The notes under the pieces are model-generated. The model had not been told where the DNA came from, searched no databases, and saw only the letters and a list, made by a program, of their open reading frames with translations. A program made the position numbers and the translations under genes. A DNA stretch of 64,000 nucleotides from positions 186,001 to 250,000 of the forward strand of contig NZ_SZNM01000003.1 of the NCBI RefSeq assembly GCF_005870085.1, given 5' to 3'. This document shows, in pieces, positions 52,650 to 62,101 of the stretch (positions are counted from its first letter, which is position 1; each line of letters opens with the position of its first letter). The stretch is from Aquibacillus sediminis (GTDB lineage Bacteria > Bacillota > Bacilli > Bacillales > Amphibacillaceae).

Positions 52650-53609
52650 TTAGAAAAGTGATAAATCCCCTTTAAATCGATTCACTTCATACCCCCCAAC
52701 ATCTAAATCAATAGAAAATAATCGCCCTGCTTCAGGTTGGTGCCCTCTTTCATATTCGGACAATGGTTCTATCGCGGTTGTAATAAATAACGTTTTCAAG
52801 TCTTCCCCGCCAAACGTGCACGAAGTAACGTGAGAAGTAGGTACTGTAATACAATCAACCCACTTATTTGTCATTGGATTTATTTTAGCAATTACTCCAT
52901 GTTTAGATGTCTTCTGAGCAATCTTTCCGCTTTTGAATAAAGCAACCCACAACATCCCTTCCTGATCAATCGTCATACCATCTGGAAAACCCTCCAGCTC
53001 CTCAAATATATACACAACTTGTTCGTTTTTTATTGTTCCAGTATCTGGCTCAAAGTCATATTGAAAAATTGACTGGGTAGCGGAATCAACATAATACATT
53101 CGGTTTCTAACTGGATCCCAATCCATCCCATTTGAAACAGTTATATTATTCCTTACCGAACGAATAGATAAGTTTTCGTCAATTCGATAGAGAAAAGCTT
53201 TTCTTTCTAAAAGCTCCATTGAAGGAGGTCGATCAGCTTCCTTGATTTTTTTAAAATCGTCATTGACCGAACCCGCCCATAGCCGTCCTTGTGGGTCACA
53301 TTTGCCATCATTTAATAGAAACTTTTCGTTAAGACCTTCTGGTTTCCATAATTCCGTTATTGTTTGTTTTTTTAAGTCATATAGATAAAATCCATCAATC
53401 ATAAATAAAATGAATTGACTCTTGGAATATTTTACAACTGCTGTCACAATTTCTGGCAATTGATAAGATGTTTCTTCTTTTGTTCTAAAGTTGTAACTTA
53501 AGATTTTTTTCTCTGCTAGATCGACCCAAAATAAAGAAGCTGTCTCGTGGTCCCATAATGGACCCTCACCAAACGTACTCTTCATACTCCCAAATACCTG
53601 CGCCTTCAT
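52650..53609 (-). CDS. SMP-30/gluconolactonase-family lactonase
   Basis: A 319-residue six-bladed beta-propeller. Metal ligands fall in the expected places: FGEGPLWDHE (Glu), LNDGKCDPQGRLWAGSV (Asn, Asp), VSNGMDWDP (Asn) and FPDGMTIDQEG (Asp). The family hydrolyses sugar or other lactones with Ca, Mg or Zn. It is encoded between the sulfatase and the second TRAP operon. It may open a lactone intermediate of the imported compound (inference). Confidence 0.88.
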   Translation of the reverse strand: MKAQVFGSMKSTFGEGPLWDHETASLFWVDLAEKKILSYNFRTKEETSYQLPEIVTAVVKYSKSQFILFMIDGFYLYDLKKQTITELWKPEGLNEKFLLNDGKCDPQGRLWAGSVNDDFKKIKEADRPPSMELLERKAFLYRIDENLSIRSVRNNITVSNGMDWDPVRNRMYYVDSATQSIFQYDFEPDTGTIKNEQVVYIFEELEGFPDGMTIDQEGMLWVALFKSGKIAQKTSKHGVIAKINPMTNKWVDCITVPTSHVTSCTFGGEDLKTLFITTAIEPLSEYERGHQPEAGRLFSIDLDVGGYEVNRFKGDLSLF

Positions 53610-53659
53610 TTTTTCACCCCTATACTTTGAATAAATAGATTGCTATGCTATTTGCTTCA

Positions 53660-54958
53660 CTACCCATCCATAAGGAATGGGAGCCAAGTTACGAACGATG
53701 GAAAGATACAAATTAAAAGGATAAGCAAAATAATTAATAATAAATATGGAAATGCCGCCTTAGACATTTGAATAATATTCATCGCATTCTTTTGTTTTTC
53801 AGATATTTGCATCATAACGAATAAATTCATACCTACCGGTGGAGTAATAATTGCCATTTCTAAAGCAATCACCGTGAACACTCCAAACCAAATCAAATCA
53901 AATCCTAATGCTTCAACAACAGGAAAAATAATTGGTACCATAATCAGTAATATCGAAACGACTTCCATAAACATCCCCAGAAGAGTGAATATTCCGAAAA
54001 TTATCAAGATAACTACCCATCTATTCACATTAAGTGATGTGATATAGCTTTGAATCATCTGAGGAAGTTCAATAATTGTAATAGCGAAACCAAACAACAA
54101 TGCACCAGACAATATAAGCATAATCATTCCAGTATTCGATGCGGAAGATTTCAGGATATCCAAAAACTCTTTCCATTTAATCGTTTTATAAACCACTACA
54201 CCTAAAAATAAACTTACAACAAATGAAACACTAGCCGCTTCTGTTACAGTGAATAATCCTGAGTAAATACCACCAATAATAATGATAGGTAGTGAAAATA
54301 ACCAGATAATTTCTCTTAAGGAAGCTTTTCTTTCTCCCCACGTAGCAGGTTGCTGTTTTGGCAATTTCTTTGAATAAACTAAGATGATATAGATAATAAA
54401 TAATCCAACCAGTAAAAGACCTGGAATTAATCCAGCCATAAATAGGGAGCTCACCGATTGTTCTGTTAATGCCCCATAGAGAATCATCGGGCCACTAGGG
54501 GGGATTAAAATACCGAGTGTACCAGATGCTGCAATAACCCCATAGGCTAATTCTTTCGGATATCCATGTCGAATCATTTCTGTTGATGCTACAAACCCTA
54601 ACGTTACGACTGTAGCAATACTAGAACCAGTTAATGCTGCAAAGAAAGAACACGTCACGACTGTAGCAATAGCTAACCCACCTGGAAAATGGCCTAACCA
54701 TTTATCAGCTGCATGAAATGCTTTTGTTCCAATGCCACTATGCAATATAATTTGTCCAGTTAAAATAAAGGCAGGTATAGCAACTAATAAGCTATCATCT
54801 AATGAATTGTACATTATTTGAGGTACTTGTAGATTAGCCATTTGAGGATCCATTTCAAATAGTAGAATGCCAGCACCTAAAATTGCTAATGTAAATGCTA
54901 CTGGTAAACCTAATAATAAGAGAATAAAAAATACTACTAATAGTAAAAGGAAAAACAT
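53660..54958 (-). CDS. TRAP transporter large permease (DctM), system 2
   Basis: A 432-residue polytopic permease. The ATG at 54958 is eight bases from AGGAA (a GTG at 54964 is closer). AALTGSSIATVVTLGFVAST, GILIPPSGPMILYGALTEQS, LFTVTEAASVSFVVSL and GMFMEVVSILLIMVPI are DctM motifs. It has the same function as system 1 but is clearly diverged, so the substrates may differ. Confidence 0.92.
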   Translation of the reverse strand: MFFLLLLVVFFILLLLGLPVAFTLAILGAGILLFEMDPQMANLQVPQIMYNSLDDSLLVAIPAFILTGQIILHSGIGTKAFHAADKWLGHFPGGLAIATVVTCSFFAALTGSSIATVVTLGFVASTEMIRHGYPKELAYGVIAASGTLGILIPPSGPMILYGALTEQSVSSLFMAGLIPGLLLVGLFIIYIILVYSKKLPKQQPATWGERKASLREIIWLFSLPIIIIGGIYSGLFTVTEAASVSFVVSLFLGVVVYKTIKWKEFLDILKSSASNTGMIMLILSGALLFGFAITIIELPQMIQSYITSLNVNRWVVILIIFGIFTLLGMFMEVVSILLIMVPIIFPVVEALGFDLIWFGVFTVIALEMAIITPPVGMNLFVMMQISEKQKNAMNIIQMSKAAFPYLLLIILLILLICIFPSFVTWLPFLMDG

Positions 54959-54986
54959 GTACACACTTCCTTATCTAAAATCATTG

Positions 54987-55499
54987 CTATACTAATGGGC
55001 TTTGCTGCTTGTCATCGGGCGTTATAATGTTTAACACATACCAAATAATGCTTAAACACATTAAAATGGAGCCTAAAACAACAAATGACTGTGGAATCCA
55101 TACATAGATTTCCAATAATGAAAGATCTGTTGTTTTACTTTGATACGAATGTTTCACCATCAACGTACTTCGCCAAGTTAAATAAATAAAAAACACAAAT
55201 GCCAACGAAGCTGTTAATAGATCTACACCTTTTCTCACTACTGGTGATAACACTCTAATTAGGATATCTACTTTTACATGTTCTCCTTTTTTCATTGCAT
55301 AGGCTGCCCCCAAAAATGAAGCACCAATGAATAAATAAATCGAATATGGTTCGACCCAATAAGAAGGAATAAAAAAGTAACGTGCAATTACTCCCCAACT
55401 TACCATAACCCCTACAATCGCAATAATGAATCCAGCTATTATCCCCGATAGATCTAACAGGGAAGATAAAAACTTCTTTAACACAATCAATACCTTCAT
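54987..55499 (-). CDS. TRAP transporter small permease (DctQ), system 2
   Basis: A 170-residue protein with four membrane helices (IIAGFIIAIVGVMVSWGVIA; VEPYSIYLFIGASFLGAAYA; KKGEHVKVDILI). Genes run dctP-dctQ-dctM without rearrangement. Confidence 0.88.
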   Translation of the reverse strand: MKVLIVLKKFLSSLLDLSGIIAGFIIAIVGVMVSWGVIARYFFIPSYWVEPYSIYLFIGASFLGAAYAMKKGEHVKVDILIRVLSPVVRKGVDLLTASLAFVFFIYLTWRSTLMVKHSYQSKTTDLSLLEIYVWIPQSFVVLGSILMCLSIIWYVLNIITPDDKQQSPLV

Positions 55500-55533
55500 C
55501 TATTCATCCATCCTCAATGAACCTTTTTAGTTA

Positions 55534-55551
55534 GGGAGAGTTAACTCTCCC
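55534..55551. terminator. intra-operon hairpin between dctP and dctQ, system 2
   Basis: GGGAGAGTT / AACTCTCCC, a perfect 18-bp palindrome 6 bp past the dctP stop. No T tract follows. The position matches the hairpin in system 1, suggesting an mRNA-processing or stabilising role. Confidence 0.5.
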
Positions 55552-55556
55552 TCTTG

Positions 55557-56606
55557 TTAATTAATGTTCTCGACTGCCTCTTCCGTTATTTCAATAATCT
55601 TTTTGCCGTCTTCACCATTTTCTGTTATATAATCTTGGATTAGTTGTTGATAGATTTCATCAAATGATTCATTATCTACCTCAACATATTCCATGCCTTC
55701 TGATTTTAAGTTTTGCCTATCCATTTCTACTTGTTCTTCTACTTCTTCTGAAATCCATAATTGTGCTTCATGTGATGCTTCTTTTATAATACTTTTTTCC
55801 GCTTCAGATAACTTATTCCACCAATCTAAATTTGTAGAGGCTGAAATTAATCCTACATTTAATGGACCTGAGTAGTAATCACTATTTTGATGATATTGAA
55901 GTGCAACAAAGGCAGTTATTCCTGATAAGGCTGCGTCTATCGTTCCTCTTTGTAGAGCTTGCGCTACTTCTGCCCCTCCCATCGTAATTGGCGTTCCTCC
56001 AGCTAATTCAACCATTTTTGCTTGAACTGGACTAGTAGTTCTAACTCTTTTTCCTTCAAAATTTTCAGGGCTTATAAGTGGTTCATCTTTAGAAGCAAAA
56101 TAACCAAATCCAAAATCCGCCCAAAATAATGGCTCTACACCTATCTCATTTAGGTTTGTAGTAAGGAGGTCTACGATACCATTATCAAGAGCCCAATGTA
56201 CTTGATCATAATTAGAGAACAATGGGAGTACAGTGAATTCAGCAGCAGGAATTTGTCCCGACCACATTTCAACTGTATTCATCCCCATTTCAACTTGCCC
56301 TGTTGTAAGAGCTTCGGGCATTTCTTGGTCATTGTATAATTGACCTGATGGAAAGACACTAATGTTCACCTTTCCGTCACTCTTTTCTGCTACCAATTCT
56401 GAAAACTTTTCTACCCCTTTGGCAACTGGCTCTTCAACTGGATACGTATGAGCAAACCGAACTGTTCTCTCCTGTATTTCACCATTTGAGTCATCTTTTC
56501 CTTCGACTTCTGAGGTCGCTGGCTCAGCATTGTTACTCCCACAACCAATTAATACAGTTACTAATCCGACAAAAGCCATAAGCAAATACAGTTTTTTTAT
56601 AATCAT
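55557..56606 (-). CDS. TRAP transporter substrate-binding lipoprotein (DctP), system 2
   Basis: A 349-residue lipoprotein (GLVTVLIGCGSNN lipobox). RTVRFAHTYPVEEPVAKGVE, INISVFPSGQLYNDQEMPEAL-like strands, GKRVRTTSPVQAKMVELAGG (with the carboxylate-binding Arg) and TPITMGGAEVAQALQRGTID show the DctP fold. A perfect cre site lies 34 bp upstream of the start and a TGTATAC motif about 120 bp upstream, suggesting both catabolite control and GntR control. Confidence 0.92.
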   Translation of the reverse strand: MIIKKLYLLMAFVGLVTVLIGCGSNNAEPATSEVEGKDDSNGEIQERTVRFAHTYPVEEPVAKGVEKFSELVAEKSDGKVNISVFPSGQLYNDQEMPEALTTGQVEMGMNTVEMWSGQIPAAEFTVLPLFSNYDQVHWALDNGIVDLLTTNLNEIGVEPLFWADFGFGYFASKDEPLISPENFEGKRVRTTSPVQAKMVELAGGTPITMGGAEVAQALQRGTIDAALSGITAFVALQYHQNSDYYSGPLNVGLISASTNLDWWNKLSEAEKSIIKEASHEAQLWISEEVEEQVEMDRQNLKSEGMEYVEVDNESFDEIYQQLIQDYITENGEDGKKIIEITEEAVENIN

Positions 56607-56639
56607 GTATTCCCTCCTTTTAATTTAAACCCACTCTTT

Positions 56640-56653
56640 TGTAAGCGTTATCA
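56640..56653 (-). promoter_or_regulatory. cre (CcpA) site upstream of the second TRAP operon
   Basis: TGTAAGCGTTATCA matches the cre consensus TGWNANCGNTNWCA at all 14 positions and sits just before the dctP start, where bound CcpA would block transcription. Confidence 0.65.
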
Positions 56654-56721
56654 CTAAAGACTATAAAAATCTAGCTTTATTAAATAGTCCTTCTAGCATT
56701 TGTCTAGTTTTCTTTTGTATA

Positions 56722-56733
56722 ATTGTATACACT
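56722..56733. promoter_or_regulatory. ATTGTATACACT motif upstream of the second TRAP operon
   Basis: Shares ATTGTATAC with the sequence before gntR (37559-37567). It is a candidate operator for the FCD regulator. Confidence 0.4.
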
Positions 56734-56819
56734 ATTATCGAAAATATTACTAAATTTGATTATTTGAATAAATGTACACATTTAGTTGATAGGAGCTGGA
56801 TTTATATTTCCGCTAGTTC

Positions 56820-58325
56820 CTATTTGCTTATTCCTACCTCACTCTTCTTTTCAATAAACTCAGCAGCATTCTCTCCGGCAATTTTCCCGTACACTGAACC
56901 TGCCATAAGGCCCGCACCGCCTGGATAATTAAAATAGAATAGGCCGCCGACTACCTCTCCAGCTGCATAGAGTCCAGGAATTGGTTGTGCTAATACATCC
57001 TGTACTTCCGCTTTGGTGTTAATCTTTACCCCGCCATACGTAAATGTGATCCCACATGTCACACCATAAGCTTCAAATGGCCCTTCATCCAAGGTATTGG
57101 CCCAATTCGATTTAGGTACAGCTAACCCTTCGGTACAACGGCCATCTTTCACCGTTGGATTAAATGGAGTGTCTTTACGAATGGATTGGTTATACTCTTT
57201 CACAGTTTTTAAGAATGCCTTTGCATCAACGCCTTCAAGCTTTTCCGCCAATTCGTCCAACGTATCTGCTTGCACCTTCGTTACGTATTTCGTTTTATAT
57301 TCTTCACGAAGCAAATGCGTTACTTTCTGGTCAAAAATTTGCCAAGCAAATTGCCCAGTTTGTTCCAAAATTGCTTTACCATATTTGGCATAGGTATAAT
57401 TCCGGAAATCGGCCCCCTCATCCACAAACCGTTGTCCTTCTGCATTCACAATAATACCAAATGGGTAACTAAGTTTCTGAAACCCTTCGACAAACTCAGG
57501 AGCATCCATGTCTCCTCCAACCGCATGCGCACCAGAGAAATTCCCATGTGGCATCGCGCCGATATCCAATGCCATTTTCAAGCCGTCACCTGTATTAAAT
57601 CGGCTTCCTCTTACTTTGGCAAGATCCCATTTTGGTCCAAGATAACGTGTCCGCATTTCAGTATTGGCATGGAATCCTCCACTTGCTAAAATGACAGCTT
57701 TAGCATGAACTTCTTTTGTCGTACCTCTATGTTTAAAAACAACGCCATGTACGCCATCATCGTCATGGATTAGTTCGGTTGCCATTGCATCAAATAGAAC
57801 ATCCACACCCATGCGGTCTGCTTCATTGTGCAATGCATCAATTAAACCATGTCCACCTCCAACAGATTCAACAATCATTCCACCCCAAAATTTAAATATG
57901 CCATTTACTTTGAAAGCTTGGCGTCCATAAATAGGTACAAACCGAACCTTATGCGCATGCAACCACTTCATCGTTTCAAAGCTTTTACTCGTTAACAGTG
58001 AGGCAAGATCGCCATCTGTTCGATAGTTGGTAAGTTGACAGATATCATCAAAAAATTTCTCATCTGGATACGTCCCAAAGTCAGTCTCAGCAATTTCTTC
58101 CGGGGTCAAATCAGGCATAATCTGTTTTAAATCTTCCACACCTTGATAAGCAAAACGAATCGATCCATGAGTATACGTGCTGTTGCCACCTTTTTCCTTC
58201 TCTGGTGATTTTTCTAATACAGTTACCTTAGCACCGTTTTCACTTGCAGAGATAGCCGCACTCATCGCAGCATTCCCTGCTCCTACAATCACCACATCTG
58301 TTTCATATACTTCTCGCTTGGTCAC
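56820..58325 (-). CDS. FAD-binding dehydrogenase, fumarate reductase/tricarballylate dehydrogenase-like (copy 3)
   Basis: A 501-residue flavoprotein. A GTG at 58325 lies six bases from AGGAG; a TTG at 58331 is an alternative. VVIVGAGNAAMSAAISASEN, KGGNSTYTHGSIRFAY, GGGHGLIDALHNEADRMGVD, AVILASGGFHANTEMRTRYL and FNYPGGAGLMAGSVYGKIAG align with copy 1 throughout. The conserved TYGGVKINTKAEV/TYGGVATDTQGRV region near the end is shared with copy 1. It is the first member of a group of genes running toward the second TRAP operon, with an unknown dehydrogenation substrate. Confidence 0.85.
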   Translation of the reverse strand: MTKREVYETDVVIVGAGNAAMSAAISASENGAKVTVLEKSPEKEKGGNSTYTHGSIRFAYQGVEDLKQIMPDLTPEEIAETDFGTYPDEKFFDDICQLTNYRTDGDLASLLTSKSFETMKWLHAHKVRFVPIYGRQAFKVNGIFKFWGGMIVESVGGGHGLIDALHNEADRMGVDVLFDAMATELIHDDDGVHGVVFKHRGTTKEVHAKAVILASGGFHANTEMRTRYLGPKWDLAKVRGSRFNTGDGLKMALDIGAMPHGNFSGAHAVGGDMDAPEFVEGFQKLSYPFGIIVNAEGQRFVDEGADFRNYTYAKYGKAILEQTGQFAWQIFDQKVTHLLREEYKTKYVTKVQADTLDELAEKLEGVDAKAFLKTVKEYNQSIRKDTPFNPTVKDGRCTEGLAVPKSNWANTLDEGPFEAYGVTCGITFTYGGVKINTKAEVQDVLAQPIPGLYAAGEVVGGLFYFNYPGGAGLMAGSVYGKIAGENAAEFIEKKSEVGISK

Positions 58326-58361
58326 AAACAACTCCTCACTTTCATTTACACTTGATTAGTA

Positions 58362-58412
58362 ATTCTCTCTCGATTGATTCGAACTCTCTTCTCTTCTGAA
58401 TCTACCGTGACA
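58362..58412. repeat. single diverged unit of the 52-bp repeat
   Basis: CTCTCTCGATTGATTCGAA ... TTCTGAATCTACCGTGACAC matches the unit at 48635-48911 in order and spacing, in the same orientation, between two minus-strand genes. Confidence 0.75.
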
Positions 58413-58422
58413 CTCCATCCCA

Positions 58423-59283
58423 TTAAGAACGCGCAGGGTGCATTCGTTCACTTTTAACGGAAAGCCCATGATCATTTGCTGGGTCTGGGTCTGCTTCAAA
58501 GCCATACAATTCCCGAAGTCTTGCCACCGCTTCTGCTGGTGGTTTGGCATTATAGTAGCCACGACGTGTCATATAGACGCCTGATACTTCACGTAAATCT
58601 ACTAACGATTCACACATTTTCAATCCTGCCCCAAATGAGTCCACAACTGGTACGTCACCTATCCTGGAAATACCATGTGTTGCTAAAAAAACATTCATTG
58701 GCCCTTCTCCCGGAACAATTACATCTGCACCTTCAGATATAGCAGTTTCAGCCGCTTTTTTGAATGCTTCAATCACTGGATCTGGGTCATCAAAACCTGC
58801 GAGCACCTCATTGAACCCTGCTTCAGATTGTACAATTGGACCTAGCTTCTCTCCAAGTCCGTAACGCTGTGCATTGTGGCGCAATTCATCCGCTAATGGC
58901 GCAAGAAAATTGACAACCCCGATTCGATCCCCAAGCATCGATGCCATATGGAAGGAAGCTTGACCATATCCAACGACAGGAATATCTACTAATGTTCTTG
59001 CTTCTAGTAAACCAACATCAGGAATGGTACCAATAAACATGGCATCGTAACCGGCTTTTTCCGCTGTCAATGCTGCACGCACAAATTGTTCACGATGCAA
59101 ATTTTGCAAATAGGAATACGTAATAAAATGACCTGGATATTCCGTCGGATAGGTACCTTCTGACATGCCATGAAGGACCACTTCTACACCAGGTCGAGCT
59201 AACTTTTGAATATGTGACTTTACTGCATCTCGATACGGGGCAACACTTGCTATACTTGTTAAGCTTTGATGCCAAATTTTCAT
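58423..59283 (-). CDS. Asp/Glu/hydantoin racemase-fold protein lacking both catalytic Cys
   Basis: A 286-residue protein of the racemase superfamily: GYDAMFIGTIPDVGLLEART, VDIPVVGYGQASFHMASMLG and ISEGADVIVPGEGPMNVFLA. In hydantoin and Asp/Glu racemases the first and third segments carry the two catalytic Cys residues. Here the equivalent positions read Thr86 and Glu193, and the only Cys (KMCESL) lies elsewhere. It is therefore not a standard two-Cys racemase. It could be an isomerase, decarboxylase or lyase of the same fold (compare maleate isomerase and arylmalonate decarboxylase). It lies between the aldolase and flavoprotein copy 3. Confidence 0.75.
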   Translation of the reverse strand: MKIWHQSLTSIASVAPYRDAVKSHIQKLARPGVEVVLHGMSEGTYPTEYPGHFITYSYLQNLHREQFVRAALTAEKAGYDAMFIGTIPDVGLLEARTLVDIPVVGYGQASFHMASMLGDRIGVVNFLAPLADELRHNAQRYGLGEKLGPIVQSEAGFNEVLAGFDDPDPVIEAFKKAAETAISEGADVIVPGEGPMNVFLATHGISRIGDVPVVDSFGAGLKMCESLVDLREVSGVYMTRRGYYNAKPPAEAVARLRELYGFEADPDPANDHGLSVKSERMHPARS

Positions 59284-59377
59284 GCTATCTCCTCCAATAG
59301 AATACTAGAACGTTTAACAAGCAACAGTAGACAAACGCTATCTCCTATAAAAGCGTTTGCCAACTGCGTTCCGTTTA

Positions 59378-60403
59378 CTAGACTTTCGAAATTGATTTTT
59401 TCTCATCAGCCATTCTTGCTGCAACTTCATAGATTAGATCTTCCTGTCCACCAACCGTTTTCATTCTTCCTAGTTCCATTAAAATATCTCGTTCATCCAC
59501 ACCGAACTTTTTAGAAGCGGTTTGAGCATGTAATAGGAAGCTAGAATAAACACCAGAATAGCCTAGAATTAGACTTGACCCTGTGATCTCTTGCGGACGC
59601 TGCATATAGTCAGCAACAACATTATTGGCAGCATCCATAATTTCATATAAGTTAATACCTGTTTGGTAGCCTAGCTTTTCGAATACAGCTGCCATGACCT
59701 CTGTTTGAGTATTTCCGCTACCAGCTCCAAGGCAACGTAAACTACCATCAATATAAGTGGCTCCAGCCTCTACAGCTGCAATTGTGTTTGCCATTGCCAT
59801 CGATAAATTATTGTGGCCATGAAAACCAATCTCACATGATAGTGCTTGCTTCAAAGCAGATATTTTTTCAGTGACATCATTCGGTAGCATTGCACCAGCT
59901 GAATCGGTAACATAAACGATCTCCGCACCATAGCTCTCAAACAATTTTGCCTGTTCAACTATTTTTTCTGTTGATGCCATATGCGCCATCATTAAGAAGC
60001 CAACTGTTTTCAAACCTAGTTCACGACCAAGTGAAATGTGTTGGGCGGCAACATCTGCTTCTGTTACGTGTGTTGCTACACGAAGCATTTTCGCACCAGC
60101 TTTAACCGCTTCCTCTACATCTGATTTTGTGCCAATTCCCGGAAGAAGTAACACCGACACATTCGCTTGCTGGCATTCATCGACAGCCGCTTCAATTAAC
60201 TTTAATTCATCAGTCTTTGACAAACCATATTGTAAAGAGGATCCACCTAACCCATCGCCATGAGATACTTCGAAATAATTGATTCCAGCTCGGTCCAATC
60301 CTCTCGCTGTTTCTCTTACTTGTTCTTCCGTGAAGGCATGTTTCATCGCGTGACTGCCATCTCGAAGTGTTACATCAATAAGTTCAAAACTCCGCTCTGT
60401 CAT
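59378..60403 (-). CDS. 4-hydroxy-2-oxovalerate aldolase (MhpE/BphI/HsaF type)
   Basis: A 341-residue class II pyruvate aldolase. The ATG at 60403 is spaced properly from AAGGGGG; the ATG at 60409 overlaps it. LIDVTLRDGSHAMKHAFT (metal Asp), YFEVSHGDGLGGSSLQYG, and GFHGHNNLSMAMAN with the two metal His are diagnostic. It splits 4-hydroxy-2-oxo acids into pyruvate and an aldehyde, which is channelled to the dehydrogenase encoded just upstream. It is normally a complex with that partner. Confidence 0.95.
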   Translation of the reverse strand: MTERSFELIDVTLRDGSHAMKHAFTEEQVRETARGLDRAGINYFEVSHGDGLGGSSLQYGLSKTDELKLIEAAVDECQQANVSVLLLPGIGTKSDVEEAVKAGAKMLRVATHVTEADVAAQHISLGRELGLKTVGFLMMAHMASTEKIVEQAKLFESYGAEIVYVTDSAGAMLPNDVTEKISALKQALSCEIGFHGHNNLSMAMANTIAAVEAGATYIDGSLRCLGAGSGNTQTEVMAAVFEKLGYQTGINLYEIMDAANNVVADYMQRPQEITGSSLILGYSGVYSSFLLHAQTASKKFGVDERDILMELGRMKTVGGQEDLIYEVAARMADEKKSISKV

Positions 60404-60417
60404 TGTCATCCCCCTTA

Positions 60418-61299
60418 TTAAATTGCAGCGGCATTTAACTGGTTCGCTAATTCGTTCCCAACTTTAGCAGCTGCAGCAGTCATAATATCTAGATTTCCAG
60501 AGTACGGTGGGAAAAAGTCCCCCTCCCCCTCTACTTCTAAAAACACGGTCACTTTGTTGCCATCAAATTGAGGTTCCCCTTTTAATTGATAGCCAGGAAC
60601 ATACGTATTTACTTGACCGATCATATTTTTGATTGACGCAACAATCTCTTCCTCTTTCCCGTCTTCCTCTACAAGTGCATGGACTGTATCACGCATCATA
60701 ATTGGAGGTTCAGCTGGATTTAAAATAATAATTGCTTTCCCTTGCTTAGCACCACCAACTTGTTCAATCGCACTTGAAGTCGTTTTCGTAAATTCATCGA
60801 TATTTGCTCTTGTTCCTGGACCAGCGCTTTTACTTGAAATCGTTGCAACAATTTCCGCATAAGATACAGGTGCAACTTGATTAATCGCGTGGACAATTGG
60901 AATCGTTGCTTGCCCGCCACATGTCACCATATTCATATCACCTTCTGCAAGGTGTTCGTCTAAGTTAACTGGTGGTACAACAAACGGACCAATAGCAGCT
61001 GGCGTTAGATCGATTACTTTTTTTCCGATCTTTGTCAGCTTTTGACTATGGTATTGATGGGCCTTTGCTGTTGTTGCATCGTAAACAATATCAACAAGTT
61101 CTGGACGCTCTAACAGTCCATCAATGCCATTATCAATCGTTTCATAACCACGATCACGTGCACGGCGCAATCCTTCTGAATCTGGGTCAATTCCTACCAT
61201 GACACTCATCTGCAAATTATCTGATCGTTCAACCTTGTACATTAAGTCTGTTCCGATATTACCGGAACCAATGATCCCTACTTTATACTTTTTCATCAT
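60418..61299 (-). CDS. acetaldehyde dehydrogenase, acetylating (MhpF/BphJ/HsaG type)
   Basis: A 293-residue CoA-acylating aldehyde dehydrogenase. [18 protein letters not shown] is the NAD site; the catalytic Cys is in [36 protein letters not shown] and [16 protein letters not shown] follow. It converts acetaldehyde (or propanal) and CoA to acetyl- or propionyl-CoA with NAD. Its ATG overlaps the hydratase stop (ATGA), and the aldolase follows 14 bp later. Confidence 0.95.
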   Translation of the reverse strand: MMKKYKVGIIGSGNIGTDLMYKVERSDNLQMSVMVGIDPDSEGLRRARDRGYETIDNGIDGLLERPELVDIVYDATTAKAHQYHSQKLTKIGKKVIDLTPAAIGPFVVPPVNLDEHLAEGDMNMVTCGGQATIPIVHAINQVAPVSYAEIVATISSKSAGPGTRANIDEFTKTTSSAIEQVGGAKQGKAIIILNPAEPPIMMRDTVHALVEEDGKEEEIVASIKNMIGQVNTYVPGYQLKGEPQFDGNKVTVFLEVEGEGDFFPPYSGNLDIMTAAAAKVGNELANQLNAAAI

Positions 61300-62078
61300 G
61301 ACCCCCCCTTATAAAATGACGCTGACACCGTTCCAATAGAAAAGTCTGCTCTAAACGTGTCACCATCTTCAATCGGAATAGCCTTGGATAGTGCTCCAGC
61401 TAAAATGACTTCCCCTGCATGAAGTGTAATGTCATAACTACCAATCGCATTGGCTAACCAGGCAACTGCATCAAGTGGATTTCCCATTACCGCGGCACCT
61501 GTTGCGGCATCTAAAAACGTATCATTTCGATAGACGGTCATGTCTACTTCAGGTAAGTCAATTTCCTCGACAGCTGTGTGTTGATCACCAAGAATGATCC
61601 CAGCAGATGAACCATTGTCTGCCACCGTATCTTCAAATTTGATTTTCCAATCTTTGATCCTACTATCAATAATTTCAAATGCTGGAACCACATAATCTGT
61701 AGCTTTTTTTACATCTTCAGCAGTAACTCCAGGACCTTTTAAATCTTTCTTTAAAACAAAGGCAATTTCAAACTCAATTCTTGGTTCAATATATTGATCA
61801 ATTGCGATAGAAGCATTGTTTTTATACACCATATCATCAAAAATATGCCCGTAATCAGGTTCATTTACATTCAGCATTTCCTGCATTGCTTTACTTGTTA
61901 ATCCTATTTTTTTACCAACAATTTTTGCTTCTTGGTTTAGTTTATCGCGAACAATTCCGAGTTGGATTTGATAGGCGTCATCCACGGAAATAGATTGTTC
62001 AGATGACGTAAGCGGTGCAATCGGTACTTTGCTCTTTTCGGCTTCGATAATGCTAGCTACTGCTTTTTCAATATCCAT
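61296..62078 (-). CDS. 2-keto-4-pentenoate hydratase (MhpD/BphH/HsaE type)
   Basis: A 260-residue protein of the hydratase/decarboxylase family. [54 protein letters not shown] (metal-binding Glu pair), and [16 protein letters not shown] with [13 protein letters not shown] are typical. It hydrates 2-hydroxy-dienoates to 4-hydroxy-2-oxo acids. 4-Oxalocrotonate decarboxylases look similar, but pairing with the C-C hydrolase favours hydratase. Confidence 0.92.
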   Translation of the reverse strand: MDIEKAVASIIEAEKSKVPIAPLTSSEQSISVDDAYQIQLGIVRDKLNQEAKIVGKKIGLTSKAMQEMLNVNEPDYGHIFDDMVYKNNASIAIDQYIEPRIEFEIAFVLKKDLKGPGVTAEDVKKATDYVVPAFEIIDSRIKDWKIKFEDTVADNGSSAGIILGDQHTAVEEIDLPEVDMTVYRNDTFLDAATGAAVMGNPLDAVAWLANAIGSYDITLHAGEVILAGALSKAIPIEDGDTFRADFSIGTVSASFYKGGS

Positions 62079-62101
62079 GCATCATTCTCCTTGTATCAAA
62101 G

